DNA of 64,000 bases from Tetragonia tetragonoides (GCA_038025085.1 CM076143.1:37098501-37162500), one strand, 5' to 3'. Shown: positions 33,609 through 46,549, numbered from the stretch's first letter. Program-made: numbers and translations. The notes: generated from the letters alone by a model not told the origin.

Positions 33609-35579
33609 TGTAACACCCCCGAATTCGCAACAATTTACTGGGAACTATCGACGTTGCTGTGCGCGACTCGACACCGCTGAACCATCCCAAACCCGAGGGG
33701 CGCTACTGAAACATTTATTACTTAAGAGTAAATGCTAAGCAGAAAGAAAGACTAGGCATCAAAAGGAGCTTCTAAGGAAACTAAACAAACTAAACAGTTA
33801 ATATCAGAGCTGCCTATATAGTGAGCTAAAACCATTAAACCAATTTATTACAACTTGCCTTCAAAGGGCTAAATCCAATAAAATCCCAACGATCTAAACT
33901 GAACAGAAACAGTTCTAAAAACGACGCCAACTCTAACTTCCAAGCTGTACGTCCTCAATCAACTAAACCTGTACTTTGGTTTCCGTGACGGAAACAAAAT
34001 ACAGAGTAAAGAAAAGAAACAAAAGAGAAACAAAAATCAGATAAACTGAATAAACGTCATCCATACCCAGTAAAATATTTCATACACCATACCTGAGGTT
34101 TTAAAATAATCATTGAAATTCATTTGCATACGCACATAAGCATATAATCAAGCATACGCATAACGACATTTTTTATATACAATTCTTGTATAGTGATCAT
34201 ACGAAATACGACATAGACAATCCGTCTTAATTAGAGAGATGTAAGAGAGCGAATAGAACAGCGATTACCCATACTGTTCATCGAAGATACAATCACGCCA
34301 TGGACTTAATGACTCTAATGTGCACACTACCTCTAGTACAATTACACGAGCCTAGAGGACTTAATAAATGGGGAATGATCCGTCCCAGACACACTGTGAG
34401 GTGTCCATAATAAGTAACTTGAGAATCACTCATCCCTTGAACTACACCATTAGGTGTAATCCCGATTGCTCGACTACTCCTAGGGATCCATTAGGAGTCT
34501 TACTCTTATTTAATTCATTTCACATAATTTGCATTGGTTGACATAGTGGTACTACGAGACCACGACTTACTAATTCATTTCATGCTCTTGACAATGAATA
34601 GTAAATAACGACGATAATGATAATTCAACACGATGAGAGCTAAACATGCTTTAATTCAATAACGACGATGATTCAATAATGATGACAAGTAATGTCTAGC
34701 ACAATTTCGGCAGCACTTCGGCAAGGTAATATGATATCCAAAAATTCACAAATCATCCAAGACATTCAACGATAATAGATAAGTGTTCACTAGTACTCAA
34801 TAATACCCATACCATTTAGCATATAATTAATAGCATAATAATACTAATAATTCACCATTCAATAATTGTCCAATAATCATCATATGGACCAATTAATTCC
34901 CAAAACATGATAAATTGACATGCTAATTATAATTCATATTTACAGCAGTAAACATGCTTAAGAAATCCCATAATAACGACGATATAATTTAATCATGCCT
35001 TGCATATTAAATTCACAACAAATTCCCAATTAGCACATAACACATCAAAATAGTTTTGATGGGGCTTTGGAAGAAGGTAGGCATGAGCGCTTACCACTAA
35101 TACGCTACCAAACAGTAAGTATGCTCCAACGGTCGACGATAATCACGCTTGCTCGTTAGGTCCTAAATAAAAATAATTACTGAATCAGTATTAACTAAAT
35201 ACGAAAATACAAACAGTAACGAAATCTCAGTCTGATAATTGTATTAAATTTTTTGATTTATTTCAACCAATCTAGGCTTTTGAAAATCTGAATTCCGATT
35301 CCGAATGAGTGTGCAGAAAAATAAAAACATTAAATCGAAAATACTGAAAATCGAATTAATAAATACGAAAAATATAAAAACGAAACCCTTACTTTAAAAC
35401 TAGGTCTAGGTCACGGGTACCCATGCATGGGACCCATAACCCAACCCATCACCACCACCACCACTACCACCCACTGGCCACCATGGCCGGTGGTGGTGGT
35501 CGCCGGAGCTCCGGCGACGAGAGGAGAGAGAAAACGCGAAAGAGAGAGAAGAGAGAACGCGAGAGAGAGAGAGAGAAGG

Positions 35580-35618
<39 letters not shown>

Positions 35619-35737
35619 GACGGTCAGCCTGGATCACCACCTGGGCGTCAGCCCGGTGGTCCGGCGGCCAAAAGGCCGCGCGTTAGGGCTCGCGAAGGAG
35701 AGGGTCGCGGGGAGAGAAAGAGAGAAAAAGAAAGAGA

Positions 35738-35779
<42 letters not shown>

Positions 35780-36259
35780 CTTACCGACGGTGGTTAGGGA
35801 GGCCGGCGGTGGTTCTCCGGTGAGCAAACCGAGGGGAAAGAGAGGAGGTTCGGTGAGAGAGAAGGAGAGAGAGAGAACGTGAGTGAGAGGAGAGAGAGAA
35901 GCTTTGAGGGTTTGATCAGTTATGCAAAACTGATCAATTGTCTCATCTTTGTCCTTATATAGGCCCTCAGTCAACCCAAGTCAAAGACTACTAGGTTTAG
36001 GAATTTATTTACTAATTTTCTGATTTAAATAGCTAATTAAAACTATATGAATAATTCTTATTCATATATAAATCATTTAAATTAAACTCCTCAAAATTAA
36101 TAAATGCAATTTATGAAAGTCCCATAATAAAATTAATATTATTATGGCTTTAATTGAATAAATCGAATCCATAAATGAATATACGATTTAATCTCCGAAA
36201 CTATTTATAAATCATTTACAAACCAATATAATAATTATAGAAAATATTGGGGTATCACA
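33609..36259 (-). repeat. Tekay-2 3' LTR
   Basis: 2,651 bp; plus strand TGTAACACCCCCG...GGTATCACA. It includes GA runs at about 35,585-35,616 and 35,740-35,776 in a GC-rich block, with GCCGGTGGTGGTGG-type sequence near 35,485. Long Arg-Glu frames here are artefacts. Confidence 0.92.
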
Positions 36260-36518
36260 TTCTACCCTCCCGAAACTTGAGACATGAAGTAATCACTTCC
36301 AACAACAAAACGAGTTTACCCATACGAAGGTATAAAACAAATTTTAGAACTCTAACATATGCAAGATGAGCAAGTACGTCGTGATTCTAAGTTGATTAGC
36401 ATGCACCATACCATGCTTGAACATGCAATTCGTGCAAAGCGATAAACAAAACACGCAAAAAGACAAAATTTCGAGGCGTGACATTCTACCCTCTTTAAAA
36501 GGAGTTTCGTCCCGAAAC
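36260..36518. other. Tekay-2 3' untranslated segment with PPT and hairpin
   Basis: Next to the LTR the minus strand has GGGAGGGTAGAA as PPT, but the hairpin seen in Tekay-1 has been partly deleted. A complete hairpin GAGTTTCGGGACGAAACTC (36502-36520) with its own purine run CCTTTTAAAGAGGGTAGAA lies about 230 bp upstream. Confidence 0.65.
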
Positions 36519-38388
36519 TCAAGTGGGACTAGTACCTTCTAGGAAGAGGTCTGGATACTTCTCGCGCATCATGGATTCAGCTTCCCATGTTGCTTCCTCT
36601 TGACCTTGTCGAGACCAAACGACTTTGACGATTGGAATAGTCTTTGTTCGATTTGAGCGCTCTTTGCGGTCCACTATCTTGATAGGACGTTCTTCATAAG
36701 TCAAACTTTCATCGAGATCGATCGTTTTCGGTTGAACGATATGAGTTGGATCATGTACGTATCACTTCAATTGAGAGACATGAAACACACTATAGACTTT
36801 TGCATGTTCCACAGGTAAAGCTAGTCGATAAGCAACCTCACCAATCCTTTCCAGGATCTCGTAAGGTCCAATGTCACGAGGACTCAACTTTCCCTTACGA
36901 CCAAAACGCATTACACCTTTGGTAGGAGATACTCGCAAAAGTACCTTGCTTCCCATCTCAAACTCTTCGGGTCTACGACCTCTATCTGCATACGATTTCT
37001 GGCGATCTTGAGCACTACGCACCTTTGCTTGAATCACTTTGACCATATCAACGGTCTGCTGGATCATTTCTGGATCCAAAACTGCAGTTTCGCTAATATC
37101 GTTCCAACAAATGGGCGATCTACACTTCCTACCATACAAGGCTTCATATGGCGCTCGATTAATACTTGAGTGATAGCTATTGTTGTAAGAAAATTCGAAC
37201 AACGGAATATGTGTATCCCACGAGCCTTGATACTCGAGAGCACACGCTCGTAGCATATCCTCTAAAGTCTGAATCGCTTTCCGTATGACCGTCAGTCGAA
37301 GGATGAAAAGCATTACTAAACTTCAACTTGCTTCCAAAAGCTTCTTGCAACTTCTGCCAAAAATGAGGTAGAAACCTCGAATATCTATCCGAAATGATAT
37401 CTTCTGGAACACCATGAAGTATCATGACTTCCTTGACGTAAGCATCCGCTAGCTTCTCCATTTCCCAAGTGTCATTCATTGGGATGAATCTCACAACTTT
37501 CGTCAAACGATCCACAACGACCCAAATGACGTTCTTCTTCTTCTGTGTCAATGGTAAACCCATGACAAAGTCCATTGAAATTGAGTTCCATTTCCAGGTA
37601 GGGACTTCGAGCGATTGTATCATACCACCAGGTCTTTTGTGCTCAATCTTGACCTTCTAGCACGTCAGACACTTAGCCACGAACTCAGCTACATCTTGCT
37701 TCATTCGCTTCCACCAAAATATTTGGCGAAGGTCTTTGTAAAGCTTGTCTCCACCAGGATGTACAGAATAAGGAGTATTGTGAGCTTCACCCAAAATCTG
37801 ACTCTTGATATCCGGGTCATTCTGCACACAAGCACGATCACGATCTTGACCAATAGAAAAGTCCTCGGATCTACCCTCGTCCTTGTGGCATAGAATCCGT
37901 TGAAGATCCTCATCTAAACTCAGTTTACCCTTGATCTCGTCGAGTAAGGTTGGTCGAACTGACATATGCGCTAAGGTACATTGAACGTCACCTTTCAGCA
38001 CAATCTCCACATCTAGACTCTGTAAGTCACGAATGATCTCCTTCAGAAGTACTAAAGCAGTATTCAATGTATGACGAGTCTTTCTACTCAAAGTGTCAGC
38101 TACCATGTTAGCTTTCCCTTCGTGATACTGAATGGCGATATCGTACTCCGTCAACAACTCTAGCCATCTTCTTTGTCGCATATTCAACTCCTTTTGCGTG
38201 AATATGTACTTGAGACTCTTGTGGTTCGTGAACATCTTGACAGCAGAATCATAGAGATAATGTCGCCAAATCTTCAAGGCAAATACGACAGCAGCAAGCT
38301 CTAAGTCGTGAGTAGGGTAATTATCCTCATGCTTCTTCAGTTGTCTTGAGGCATAAGCCACTACCTTACCATGTTGCATCAAAACACA
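36519..38388 (-). pseudogene. Tekay-2 pol part 2: RNase H, integrase, chromodomain
   Basis: In coding order from the hAT insertion: [40 protein letters not shown], integrase zinc region [11 protein letters not shown]...CLTC, a core with SMDFVMGLPLTQ, DRLTKVVRFIPM, IISDRYSRFLPHFW, INRAPYEALYGRKCRSPICW, GPY/F IGPYEILERIGEVAYRL, and chromodomain PIVKVVWSRQGQEEATWEAE ending at 36519. It has a stop after CLTC (about 37,657), shifts near 37,270 and a small deletion near 37,850. Integrase triad positions D, D (in SDR) and the region around the third residue are visible, but no intact frame spans the enzyme. Confidence 0.9.
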
Positions 38389-38396
38389 GCCTAAGC

Positions 38397-39203
38397 TAGA
38401 CCTGGCCATGGGCCGGTCCTGGGCCGATTTTCTGGCGGGCTGGGCTTGGACAAAGGGAGGTACAGACACGCACTGCCGGAAACCGGTCAGTGCCGGTCCA
38501 TGCCAGTGGGCCTGGCCGCGGCTGACCCAGGTTTGGACCGTAACACGGGCCCGGTCCGGGCCTAGTGCCTGAACGGTTTGATTTGAGCGTGAGGATAATC
38601 GATCTAAGTTTTTCTTTTTTTGAAAGAATCGGTCTGAGTTTAACATGAGAGAGAAAGTACAGTGTTCATATTGTAATAGAGCCATAGAGGGTTGAGTTTC
38701 TAATTCTTGGAGAAAGAGATATGAAGAGAGAGAAAAAGAAAATGATAGAAAAAGTAACAGACCTGGAAATTGATGTATACAGCCATGGCAGTGTAGAGCT
38801 CGTAAAAAGAAAACATATCACATAGTAATGTGTAACTTATCTTTGCTTTTTATATTATTTTTTGGGCTTTTGGGTAATGTGTAAAGCTCACTTTCATTCA
38901 GTTCAGTGAGTTGCCCATCTTTACAATTGACAAAATGCAGCACCATGGGTTTTAAACACAGGCCCACCAGTTACATGTAGCGGTCCTGGGTCGTGCCTTA
39001 GATGGGCCAGTCCCGGGCCGTGCTTATGTGCTCGGTCCAGGCTTGTATCAAATATTTATTTTTGCAAGCCCACACCCGCACTAATATACAAGGACCTGTA
39101 TCAGGTTTTGGGTCAGGGCCTCCGACCACCATGCACAGATAGGCCCACACCCGGGCCGGGCCATTATGTGCCCGGCTCAGGCCCGGCCCAGTGGCCAGGT
39201 CTA
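38397..39203. mobile_element. hAT-like non-autonomous element, GGCC-rich
   Basis: 807 bp bounded by inverted ends TAGACCTGGCCATGGGCC and (read inwards from the right) TAGACCTGGCCACTGGGCC, flanked by an 8-bp duplication GCCTAAGC at 38389-38396 and 39204-39211. Eight-base duplications and TAG/CAG-type ends point to the hAT superfamily. Both subterminal regions are packed with GGGCCGG/CCGGGCC words, while the centre is AT-rich. There is no transposase. It splits the RT-RNase H linker of Tekay-2 exactly where Tekay-1 reads through CCTAAGCCATGCTTAG. Confidence 0.85.
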
Positions 39204-39211
39204 GCCTAAGC

Positions 39212-40805
39212 CATGCTTAGACGCGTCACTATAGACTTCATATCCTTCAGTTCCCGATGGCAAAGTCAAAATCGGCGCGCTCGTAAGACGTTTCTTCAAC
39301 TCTTGAAAAGCAGCTTCACACTTTTTTCAGACCACACGAACTTCTTCGTCTTCTTCATCAAGTTTGTCATAGGCTGTGCTATCTTGGAAAATCCTTCCAC
39401 AAACCTACGATAGTAACCAGCTAACCCAAGAAAACTTCTAACCTCTGTCACGCTCTTCGGTGCGGACCAGTCCATAACAGCTCTAATCTTTCCCGGGTCA
39501 ACAACAACTCCACTCTTAGACACCACGTGTCCTAAGAAGGAAACAGTTTCTAACCAAAACTCGCACTTTGACAAAATCACGTACAACTAATGTCGTCTCA
39601 AAATCTCCAAAACAGTTCGCAAATGTTGCTCATGCTCAGCAGCGTTCTTCGAATAGACCAAAATATCATCAATAAAGACAACTACGAGCTGATCGAGATA
39701 AGGCTGGAACATACGGTTCATAAAATCCATAAACTTCGCAGGTGCGTTCGTCAACCCAAAAGGCAAAGAACTCGTAGTGTCCATACCTTGTCCTAAACGT
39801 GGTCTTTGCAATGTCAGGCTCGGAAATCCTGAGTTGATGGTATCCTGAACGTAAATCGATCTTTGAGAAGACAGTCGCTCCACGGAGTTGGTCGAATAGG
39901 TAGTCAATCCTCGGAAGTGGATAACGATTCTTGATCGTAATCTTGTTCAACTCGCGGTAGTCTATACACAGTCTCATACTACCGTCCTTCTTACGCACAA
40001 ACAGAACAGGAGCACCCCAAGGCGATACACTAGGACGTATGTATCCCTTCTCCAGTAGTTCCTCAAGTTGTGTCTTCAGTTCTTTCATCTCAGCAGGAGC
40101 TATACGATACGGAGCTTTCGAGATCGGAGCAGAACCTGGAGCTAAATCGATCGTGAAGTCAACAATGCGTTGCGGAGACATTCCGGGAACCTCGTCTGGA
40201 AAGACGTCAGCGTACTCCGAAACAACTGGAATAGGTTTTGAGACTTCAGCTTCTCGACTTGTATCCACCACATGACATAGGTAAATCTCTTCACCTTTGG
40301 TCGTACACTCCTTCTCTTTCATGGTCATCACTACCTTCAACTTTGGCTTGACCACGACTCCTTTATAGGTAATCCTACTACCCTTCGGTCCACGCAACGA
40401 CACACGTTGCTCAAAGCACTCTATCTTAGCCCTATACTTGGCTAACCAATCCATTCCCAAAATCACGTCAAAATCCTTCAAATCCATTTGAATCAAATCC
40501 GCAGGCAAATCGGAACCAGCTATCCTAATCGGACACTTTTCATACAACGCCTTACAATTAACAATCGACCAATCTGGCATCCTAATATTTGCACTATACA
40601 CAGAACTAGGTTCTAAACCTATCTTAGATGCAAAGCTCTTAGAAAGAACAGAATGCGTTGCACCACTATCAAATAAAACAAAAGCAGGTTGAGAGTTAAC
40701 GAGAAAAGTACCAGCGATCACATTCGAGTTCGCCTCAGCTTCATTACGGTTCAACACATAGACCCTTCCATTCACCCCTCTATTGTTGTTGTTGTTGTTC
40801 TGCAC
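39212..40805 (-). pseudogene. Tekay-2 protease and reverse transcriptase
   Basis: From the coding side: [20 protein letters not shown] (protease), [100 protein letters not shown], then a shift at about 39,765 and [39 protein letters not shown] with the catalytic FIDD, a stop after ILRRH (39,587), [20 protein letters not shown] and [20 protein letters not shown]. The protease-to-RT frame is open for 378 codons, better kept than in Tekay-1. Confidence 0.9.
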
Positions 40806-41911
40806 GGGGTTGGCAGGTGCGGGAAGTAGTGCTTGATTGTTCGCAGTAGGAGCAGCAGTATTGTTGCAGTTGTTATTGTTGTAACCCCCATTTCCATTGT
40901 AGTTACCACCATTTCTGCGATTTCCAATTCCATTTCCATCACGATTGTAGTTGTTATCGCGGTTCTGACCATTGTCGTTCCTTCCACGACTCCAGCATTC
41001 AGAAGCTTTGTGACCAGGCTTGTTGCACTCGTAGCATTGAAGTACATCGCCATGACATTTCTTGCCAGGATGTGTCTTGTTGCAGCGACTACAAGGCGTA
41101 TTCCTCCTAGCTAAGATCGTAGCTCTATGACTGTTCGAGTCATGATTCTTGTTCTCGTTTTGGTTCTGACTACCACCTTGGTTGTTGTGATTGTTGTTGG
41201 TCTTGGCCTCTTGTCTGCGCCATTCTACTGGGAAGAACTCCCTTCGTCACGTTTATGCTTTCCGAGCAACGAATCACGACGATCCACAGCACGCTCTTGG
41301 TTCAAGGATTTCTCGTACGATCCTTGGAACGTCAGCGAGTTTCCCATAACAAAACGCTGTAAATCCCAGTTTAGACCATCTTCGAACCTCTCGACACGCT
41401 CAGCTTCGGTCGTCACCAAGTTAGGTGCAAAAGCAGCAAGCTCGTTGAACTTTGTTGCGTACTCAGCTACAGATAGTTTTCCTTGATAGATGTTCTCGAA
41501 TTCCCGTTGCTTCTGGCGACGGATAGCTCTCGGATAGAACCTTTCACGAATAGACTCTTTGAATTCGGTCCACCCGTAATTCTCGATAGCAAGCAACTCA
41601 GTTCCTATGTCACTCCACCACTTGTTAGCCTCACCCTTCAGGTAGTACGTAGCGGTGTTGACCTTCGTGTTGTTGGGCCGACTAGTCGCTCTGAACATCT
41701 TCTCGAACTCTATTATCCAATTCTCCAACTTGGTGGGCTCAGAGCCACCCTCAAACGTCGGAGGTTTGAGTGCATCAAAATCCTTAAAGTTACGCATCTC
41801 AGGATTCTGCGCGTTGTGGTCTTGCTCCCGACACTCTAACTGGCGCGTAATGTGCTCGACCACGTTGGTAAGACCTACTTCTAGTCTTGCAAGTCTATCG
41901 TTGGTTGCCAT
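40806..41911 (-). pseudogene. Tekay-2 gag
   Basis: Starts MATNDRLARLEVGLTNVVEH (41911) and continues FDALKPPTFEGGSEPTKLEN, YYLKGEANKWWSDIGTEL, FYPRAIRRQKQREFENIYQG, ending in frame at about 41,225 by a stop after DEGSSSQ. The C-terminal zinc knuckle [14 protein letters not shown] and Asn-rich stretch follow in the same region (about 40,980-41,040) before the protease. Compared with Tekay-1 there is no transposon insertion here. Confidence 0.88.
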
Positions 41912-42601
41912 TATAATAAATCTGAGACATAAAAGAGCAATGGTTGATCACCATTTCAGCAAAGTTGGCACATTCGACCCAAATTGAGGTCTAATTGAGA
42001 GATATAGGTTATAATTGAAACCAATCTCTTGACATTTAGCAAATAGCATATAAGTTCCAATGATCGGCCTTACATTGTAGGTCTAAGCAACATACTTGCT
42101 TTGAATAGTTCTCAGTTCTCATGCATAATAGTTCGATATGCAATAACAAATTAAGTAGACATATTGGTCTCACACGATTGATAAGCAATAACATTCACAA
42201 TTCACACATCGAGGCTCCATACTATTTTAGTAGGGCAATAAACAATGACATTTGATTGCATACAATACATGCTTAGCCTTTGGCTCACATTTAATATGAT
42301 CAAGCTCAATGAAAATTTCGCCATAATTCCGACATGGATTTCCCATCATGTCTAGGCAATACGAGAGAACATTATGAAGCTATTTTCAACCATACAATTA
42401 TGTGATAAAACGATGATATAAAATAAATTCTCAACGATATCATATAATCAAATGAAATAGTCTTGCAACGAGACAAATTGCAAGTAAATAACAATCATAA
42501 ATATTTGTTGCCTATGCAACTACACCAATATCAAACTTGACCACGCAGGGCCATCACAAAAATTAAAAGTTCAATAAAACTAATAAGGTAATAATCTAGT
42601 T
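41912..42601. other. Tekay-2 spacer between extra ORF and gag
   Basis: About 690 bp, non-coding, collinear with 24203-24889 of Tekay-1. Confidence 0.55.
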
Positions 42602-43531
42602 CTACTTGACACTCGCACACATCTGCTTCGCACTAGGGGACTCATCGTGATCGTCCTTCCTCCTAGGCTTCACCTCTTTGCAGGGCGTGTAGGGATAAGC
42701 ATATCCACCAAACTTCTGGGGCATGAAACGCTTCATAAAGTCTTCGGCATGCTTGCGTTTCTTGGTCCAGCAGTACTCGCACATACCTTTCGGCGCAGGC
42801 ACTAGCACTCGGTTCACCTTCCACTCGAACTCGGATAGGCATAACTCAGCTGCAACGCCTCTAAAGCAGAGAGACTATCTCGTACCTTCACCGTACTTCT
42901 TCTCGTGCAAGTGATCACTCTTGGAGACTACGTCGTCGTACTTCTCCTTGAGTCCCATCCAAGGATGGATGTTAGGCAGACCAGCTAGCAGTAACTCTAC
43001 CCATAAGCCTTCATGTAGACTCGTGCGATTCTCGTACTGGTAACGCACGAATGTAGTATAAGCACGTCATATGTAGATACGTATATCCTCGAGCTCAGCA
43101 TCAGTAGCAAAGAATGGCTCCAAAGGAGGAGACCAATTTGCAGCAGGGATAGGTGCAGGAGTAGGCGCAATGTTGTTGTCGCTCTCGGCACTAATATCTT
43201 CCAAGTTTGGCATATCATCATTCTCTTCCGGTGGTGTATACTCAGGCTCGGACTCAGAGGGATCTTCCTCTTCGTCAACTACATGTGCGGAGTGTACGAT
43301 AGGTAGGGCGGCAACATGCGCGGGTACAGGTGCAAGGCGTTCAACCTCGTCGCGCGCGACCTCCTCGTGCGCGGCGCGGTCCTGTGCGACCTCGTGGCGC
43401 ACGTTCGCATCGTTTCCGGTTGACTCGCTATCTGATGAAGCGACATACTCTACTGGTTTTACACGATGGGCTAGGGGGCGTGCCCTTTGGTGTGCAGTCG
43501 ACTTCCATGTAGTAATTCTTGTCCTTACCAT
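42602..43531 (-). pseudogene. Tekay-2 extra ORF between PBS and gag (unknown protein)
   Basis: Begins MVRTRITTWKSTAHQRARPL, has an acidic middle (DEEEDPSESEPEYTPPEEND), then EPFFATDAELEDIRIYI, GLWVELLLAGLPNIHPWMGL, LCLSEFEWKVNRVLVPAPKG, RFMPQKFGGYAYPYTPCKEV, and ends KQMCASVK. The whole 310-codon stretch is in one frame, broken only by a TGA at about 43,067 and a TAG at about 42,877. It aligns in order with the Tekay-1 ORF and has the same distances to PBS and gag. No known domain recognised; acidic N-terminus plus a compact C-terminal domain with conserved Trp, Cys and Arg. Ancestral coding is inferred. Confidence 0.72.
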
Positions 43532-43710
43532 CTGAGGTAGACAATCAAACAATAAGAACTTTATAAATCACTTGCAAAGTGATTTCAAATAATTCCTATC
43601 TTCTAGGACTACTACGCTCAATGACTTTAATTATATTTTATTTTCCCCAAAAATGAAACTAATCTTTATTAATTTATTAATTAATCTTAAGAAACCTTTT
43701 TAAACCTAGG

Positions 43711-43722
43711 GCTCTAATACCA
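43711..43722 (-). promoter_or_regulatory. Tekay-2 primer-binding site (tRNA-iMet type, one change)
   Basis: The minus strand reads TGGTATTAGAGC two bases after the 5' LTR; one transition from TGGTATCAGAGC in Tekay-1. Confidence 0.85.
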
Positions 43723-43724
43723 TT

Positions 43725-45789
43725 TATAACACCCCCGAATTCGCAACGATTTCCTAAGAACTATCGACGTCGCTGTGCGCGACTCGACACCGCTGAGCCG
43801 TCCCAAACCCGAGGGGCGCTACTGAAACATTTATCACTAAGGATTAAATGCTTAGCAGAAAGAAAGACTAGGCATCAAAAGGAGCTTCTAAGGAAACTAA
43901 ACAAACTAAACAGTTAATATCAGAGTTGCCTATATAGTGAGCTAAAACCATTAAACCAATTTATTACAACTTTCCTTCAAAGGGCTAAATCCAATAAAAT
44001 CCCAACGATCTAAACTGAACAGAAATAGTTCTAAAAACGACGACAACTCTAACTTCCAAGCTGTACGTCCTCAATCAACTAAACCTGCACTTTGGTTTCC
44101 GTGACGGAAACAAAATACAATAGAAAAGAAAAGAAACAAAAGAGAAACAAAAATCAGATAAACTGAATAAAGGACATCCGTACCCAGTAAAAACATTTCC
44201 CAAACCTTACCTGAGGTTTTAGAAGAATCATTGAAATTCATTTGCATACGCACATAAGCATATAATCAAGCATACGCATAACGACATTTTTTATATACAA
44301 TTCTTGTATAGTGATCATACGAAATACGACATAGACAATCCGTCTTGATTAGAGAGATGTAAGAGAGCGAATAGAACAGCGATTACCCATATTGTTCATC
44401 GAAGATACAATCACGCCATGGACTTAATGACTCTAGTGTGCACACTACCTCTAGTACAATTACACGAGCCTAGACGACTTAATAAATGGGGAATGATCCG
44501 TCCTAAACATATTGTGAGGTGTCCATAATAAGTAACTTGGGAATCACTCATCCCTTGAACTACACCATTAGGTGTAATCCCGATTGCTCGACTACTCCTA
44601 GGGATCCATTAGGAGTCTTACTCTCATTTAATTCAATTCACATAATTTGCATTGGTTGACATAGTGGTACTACGAGACCACGACTTACTAATTCATGCTC
44701 TTGACAATGAATAGTAAATAACGACGATAATGATAATTCAACACGATGCATGAGAGCTAAACATGCTTTAATTCAATAACGATGATGAACCGACGTTATT
44801 ATGTTTCCTAATATTCACAATTTTTCCACCGCCTAGTATATCACGTCGGTTTTTTCCCTACCGAAGTGGTATGGGCGACGTTGTATCTATATTTTGTAGT
44901 AGGGATGATTCAATAATGATGACAAGTAATGTCTAGCACAATTTCGGCAGCACTTCGGCAGGGTAATATGATATCCAAAAATTCACAAATCATCCAAGAC
45001 ATTCAACGATAATAGATAGGTACTCACTTGCACTCAATAATACCCATACCATTTAACATATAATTAATAGCATAATAATACTAATAATTCACCATTCAAT
45101 AATTGTCCAATTATCATCATATGAACTAATTAATTCCCAAAACATGATAACATTGATATGCTAATTATAATTCATATTTACAGTAGTAAACATGCTTAAG
45201 AAATCCCATAATAACGACGATATAATTTAATCATGCCTTGCATATTAAATTCACAACAAATTTCCAATTAACACATAACACATCAAAATAGTTTTGGTGG
45301 GGCTTTGGAAGAAGGTAGACATGAGCGCTTACCACTAATACGCTACCAAACAGTAAGTATGCTCCAATGGTCGACGATAATCACGCTTGCTCATTAGGTC
45401 CTAATTAAAAACAATTACTGAATCAGTATTAACTAAATACGAAAATACAAACAGTAACGAAATCTCAGTTTGATAATTGTATTAAATTTTTTGATTTATT
45501 TCAACCAATCTAGGCTTTTGAAAATCTGAATTCCGATTCCGAATGAGTGCAGAAAAATAAAAACATTAAATCAAAAATACTGAAAAATCGAATTAATAAA
45601 TACGAAAAATATAAAAACGAAACCCTAACTTTAAAACTAGGTCTAGGTCACGGGTACCCATGCATGGGACCCATAACCCAACCCATCACCACCACCACCA
45701 CCCACTGGCCACCATGGCCGGTGGTGGTGGTCGCCGGAGCTCCGGCGACGAGAGGAGAGAGAAAACGCGAAAGAGAGAGAAGAGAGAAC

Positions 45790-45862
<73 letters not shown>

Positions 45863-45979
45863 AAAGAAAGAGAGAGAGAGAGCGGGGGACGGTCAGCCAC
45901 CCACCGGTCACCACCTGGGCGTTAGCCCGGTGGTCCGGTGCGGCCTTTTGGCCGCACGTTAGGGCTCGCAAAGGAGAGA

Positions 45980-46055
<76 letters not shown>

Positions 46056-46549
46056 AAGCTTACCGGCGGTGGTTAGGGAGGCCGACGGTGGTTCTCCGGT
46101 GAGCAAACCGAGGGGAGAGAGAGGAGGTTCAGTGAGAGAGAAGGAGAGAGAGAGAACGTGAATGAGAGGAGAGAGAGAAGCTTTGAGGGTTTGATCAGTT
46201 ATACAAAACTGATCAATTGTCTCATCTTTTTCCTTATATAGGCCCTCAGTCAACCCAAGTAAAAGACTATTAGGTTTAGGAATTTATTTACTAATTTTCT
46301 GATTTAAATAGCTAATTAAAACTAATTAAAACTATATGAATAATTCTTACTCATATTTAAATTACTTTAATTAAACTCCTCAAAATTAATAAATGCAACT
46401 TATGAAAGTCCCATAATAATAATTAATATTATTATGGCTTTAATTGAATAAATCGAATCCTTAAATGAATATACGATTTAATCCCCGAAACTGTTTATAA
46501 ATCATTTATAAATCAATATAATAATTATGAAAAATATTGGGGTATCACA
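43725..46549 (-). repeat. Tekay-2 5' LTR
   Basis: 2,825 bp; the plus strand starts TATAACACCCCCG (one change) and ends GGTATCACA. It is longer than the 3' LTR because of a 117-bp insertion (44788-44904) and expanded GA runs (45,793-45,859 and 45,978-46,052). Confidence 0.92.
44788..44904. mobile_element. 117-bp CACTA-like insertion in Tekay-2 5' LTR
   Basis: Absent from the other LTR, where the sequence runs GACGATGATTCAAT. It is flanked by ATG on both sides (44785-44787 and 44905-44907), a 3-bp duplication. Read inwards from the right end it starts CCCTACTACAAAATATAG; the other end is AACCGACGTT, with an inverted ACGTCGGTT inside. This resembles one CACTA terminus with subterminal repeats, but the left end is not a matching inverted repeat. 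Confidence 0.55.

Larger units (their letters stand above)
33609..46549 (-). mobile_element. Tekay-2: Ty3/gypsy chromovirus (Tekay/Del type), inactive
   Basis: A 12.9-kb minus-strand element flanked by an exact 5-bp duplication, TTCAT at 33604-33608 and 46550-46554. It inserted into LINE-B. It has the same organisation as Tekay-1: long LTRs, PBS, extra ORF, gag-protease, RT-RNase H, integrase, chromodomain, PPT. A GGCC-rich hAT-like element sits between RT and RNase H, and a 117-bp CACTA-like piece sits in the 5' LTR. The perfect duplication and less decayed gag-protease-RT frame suggest it is younger than Tekay-1; this is inference. Confidence 0.93.
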
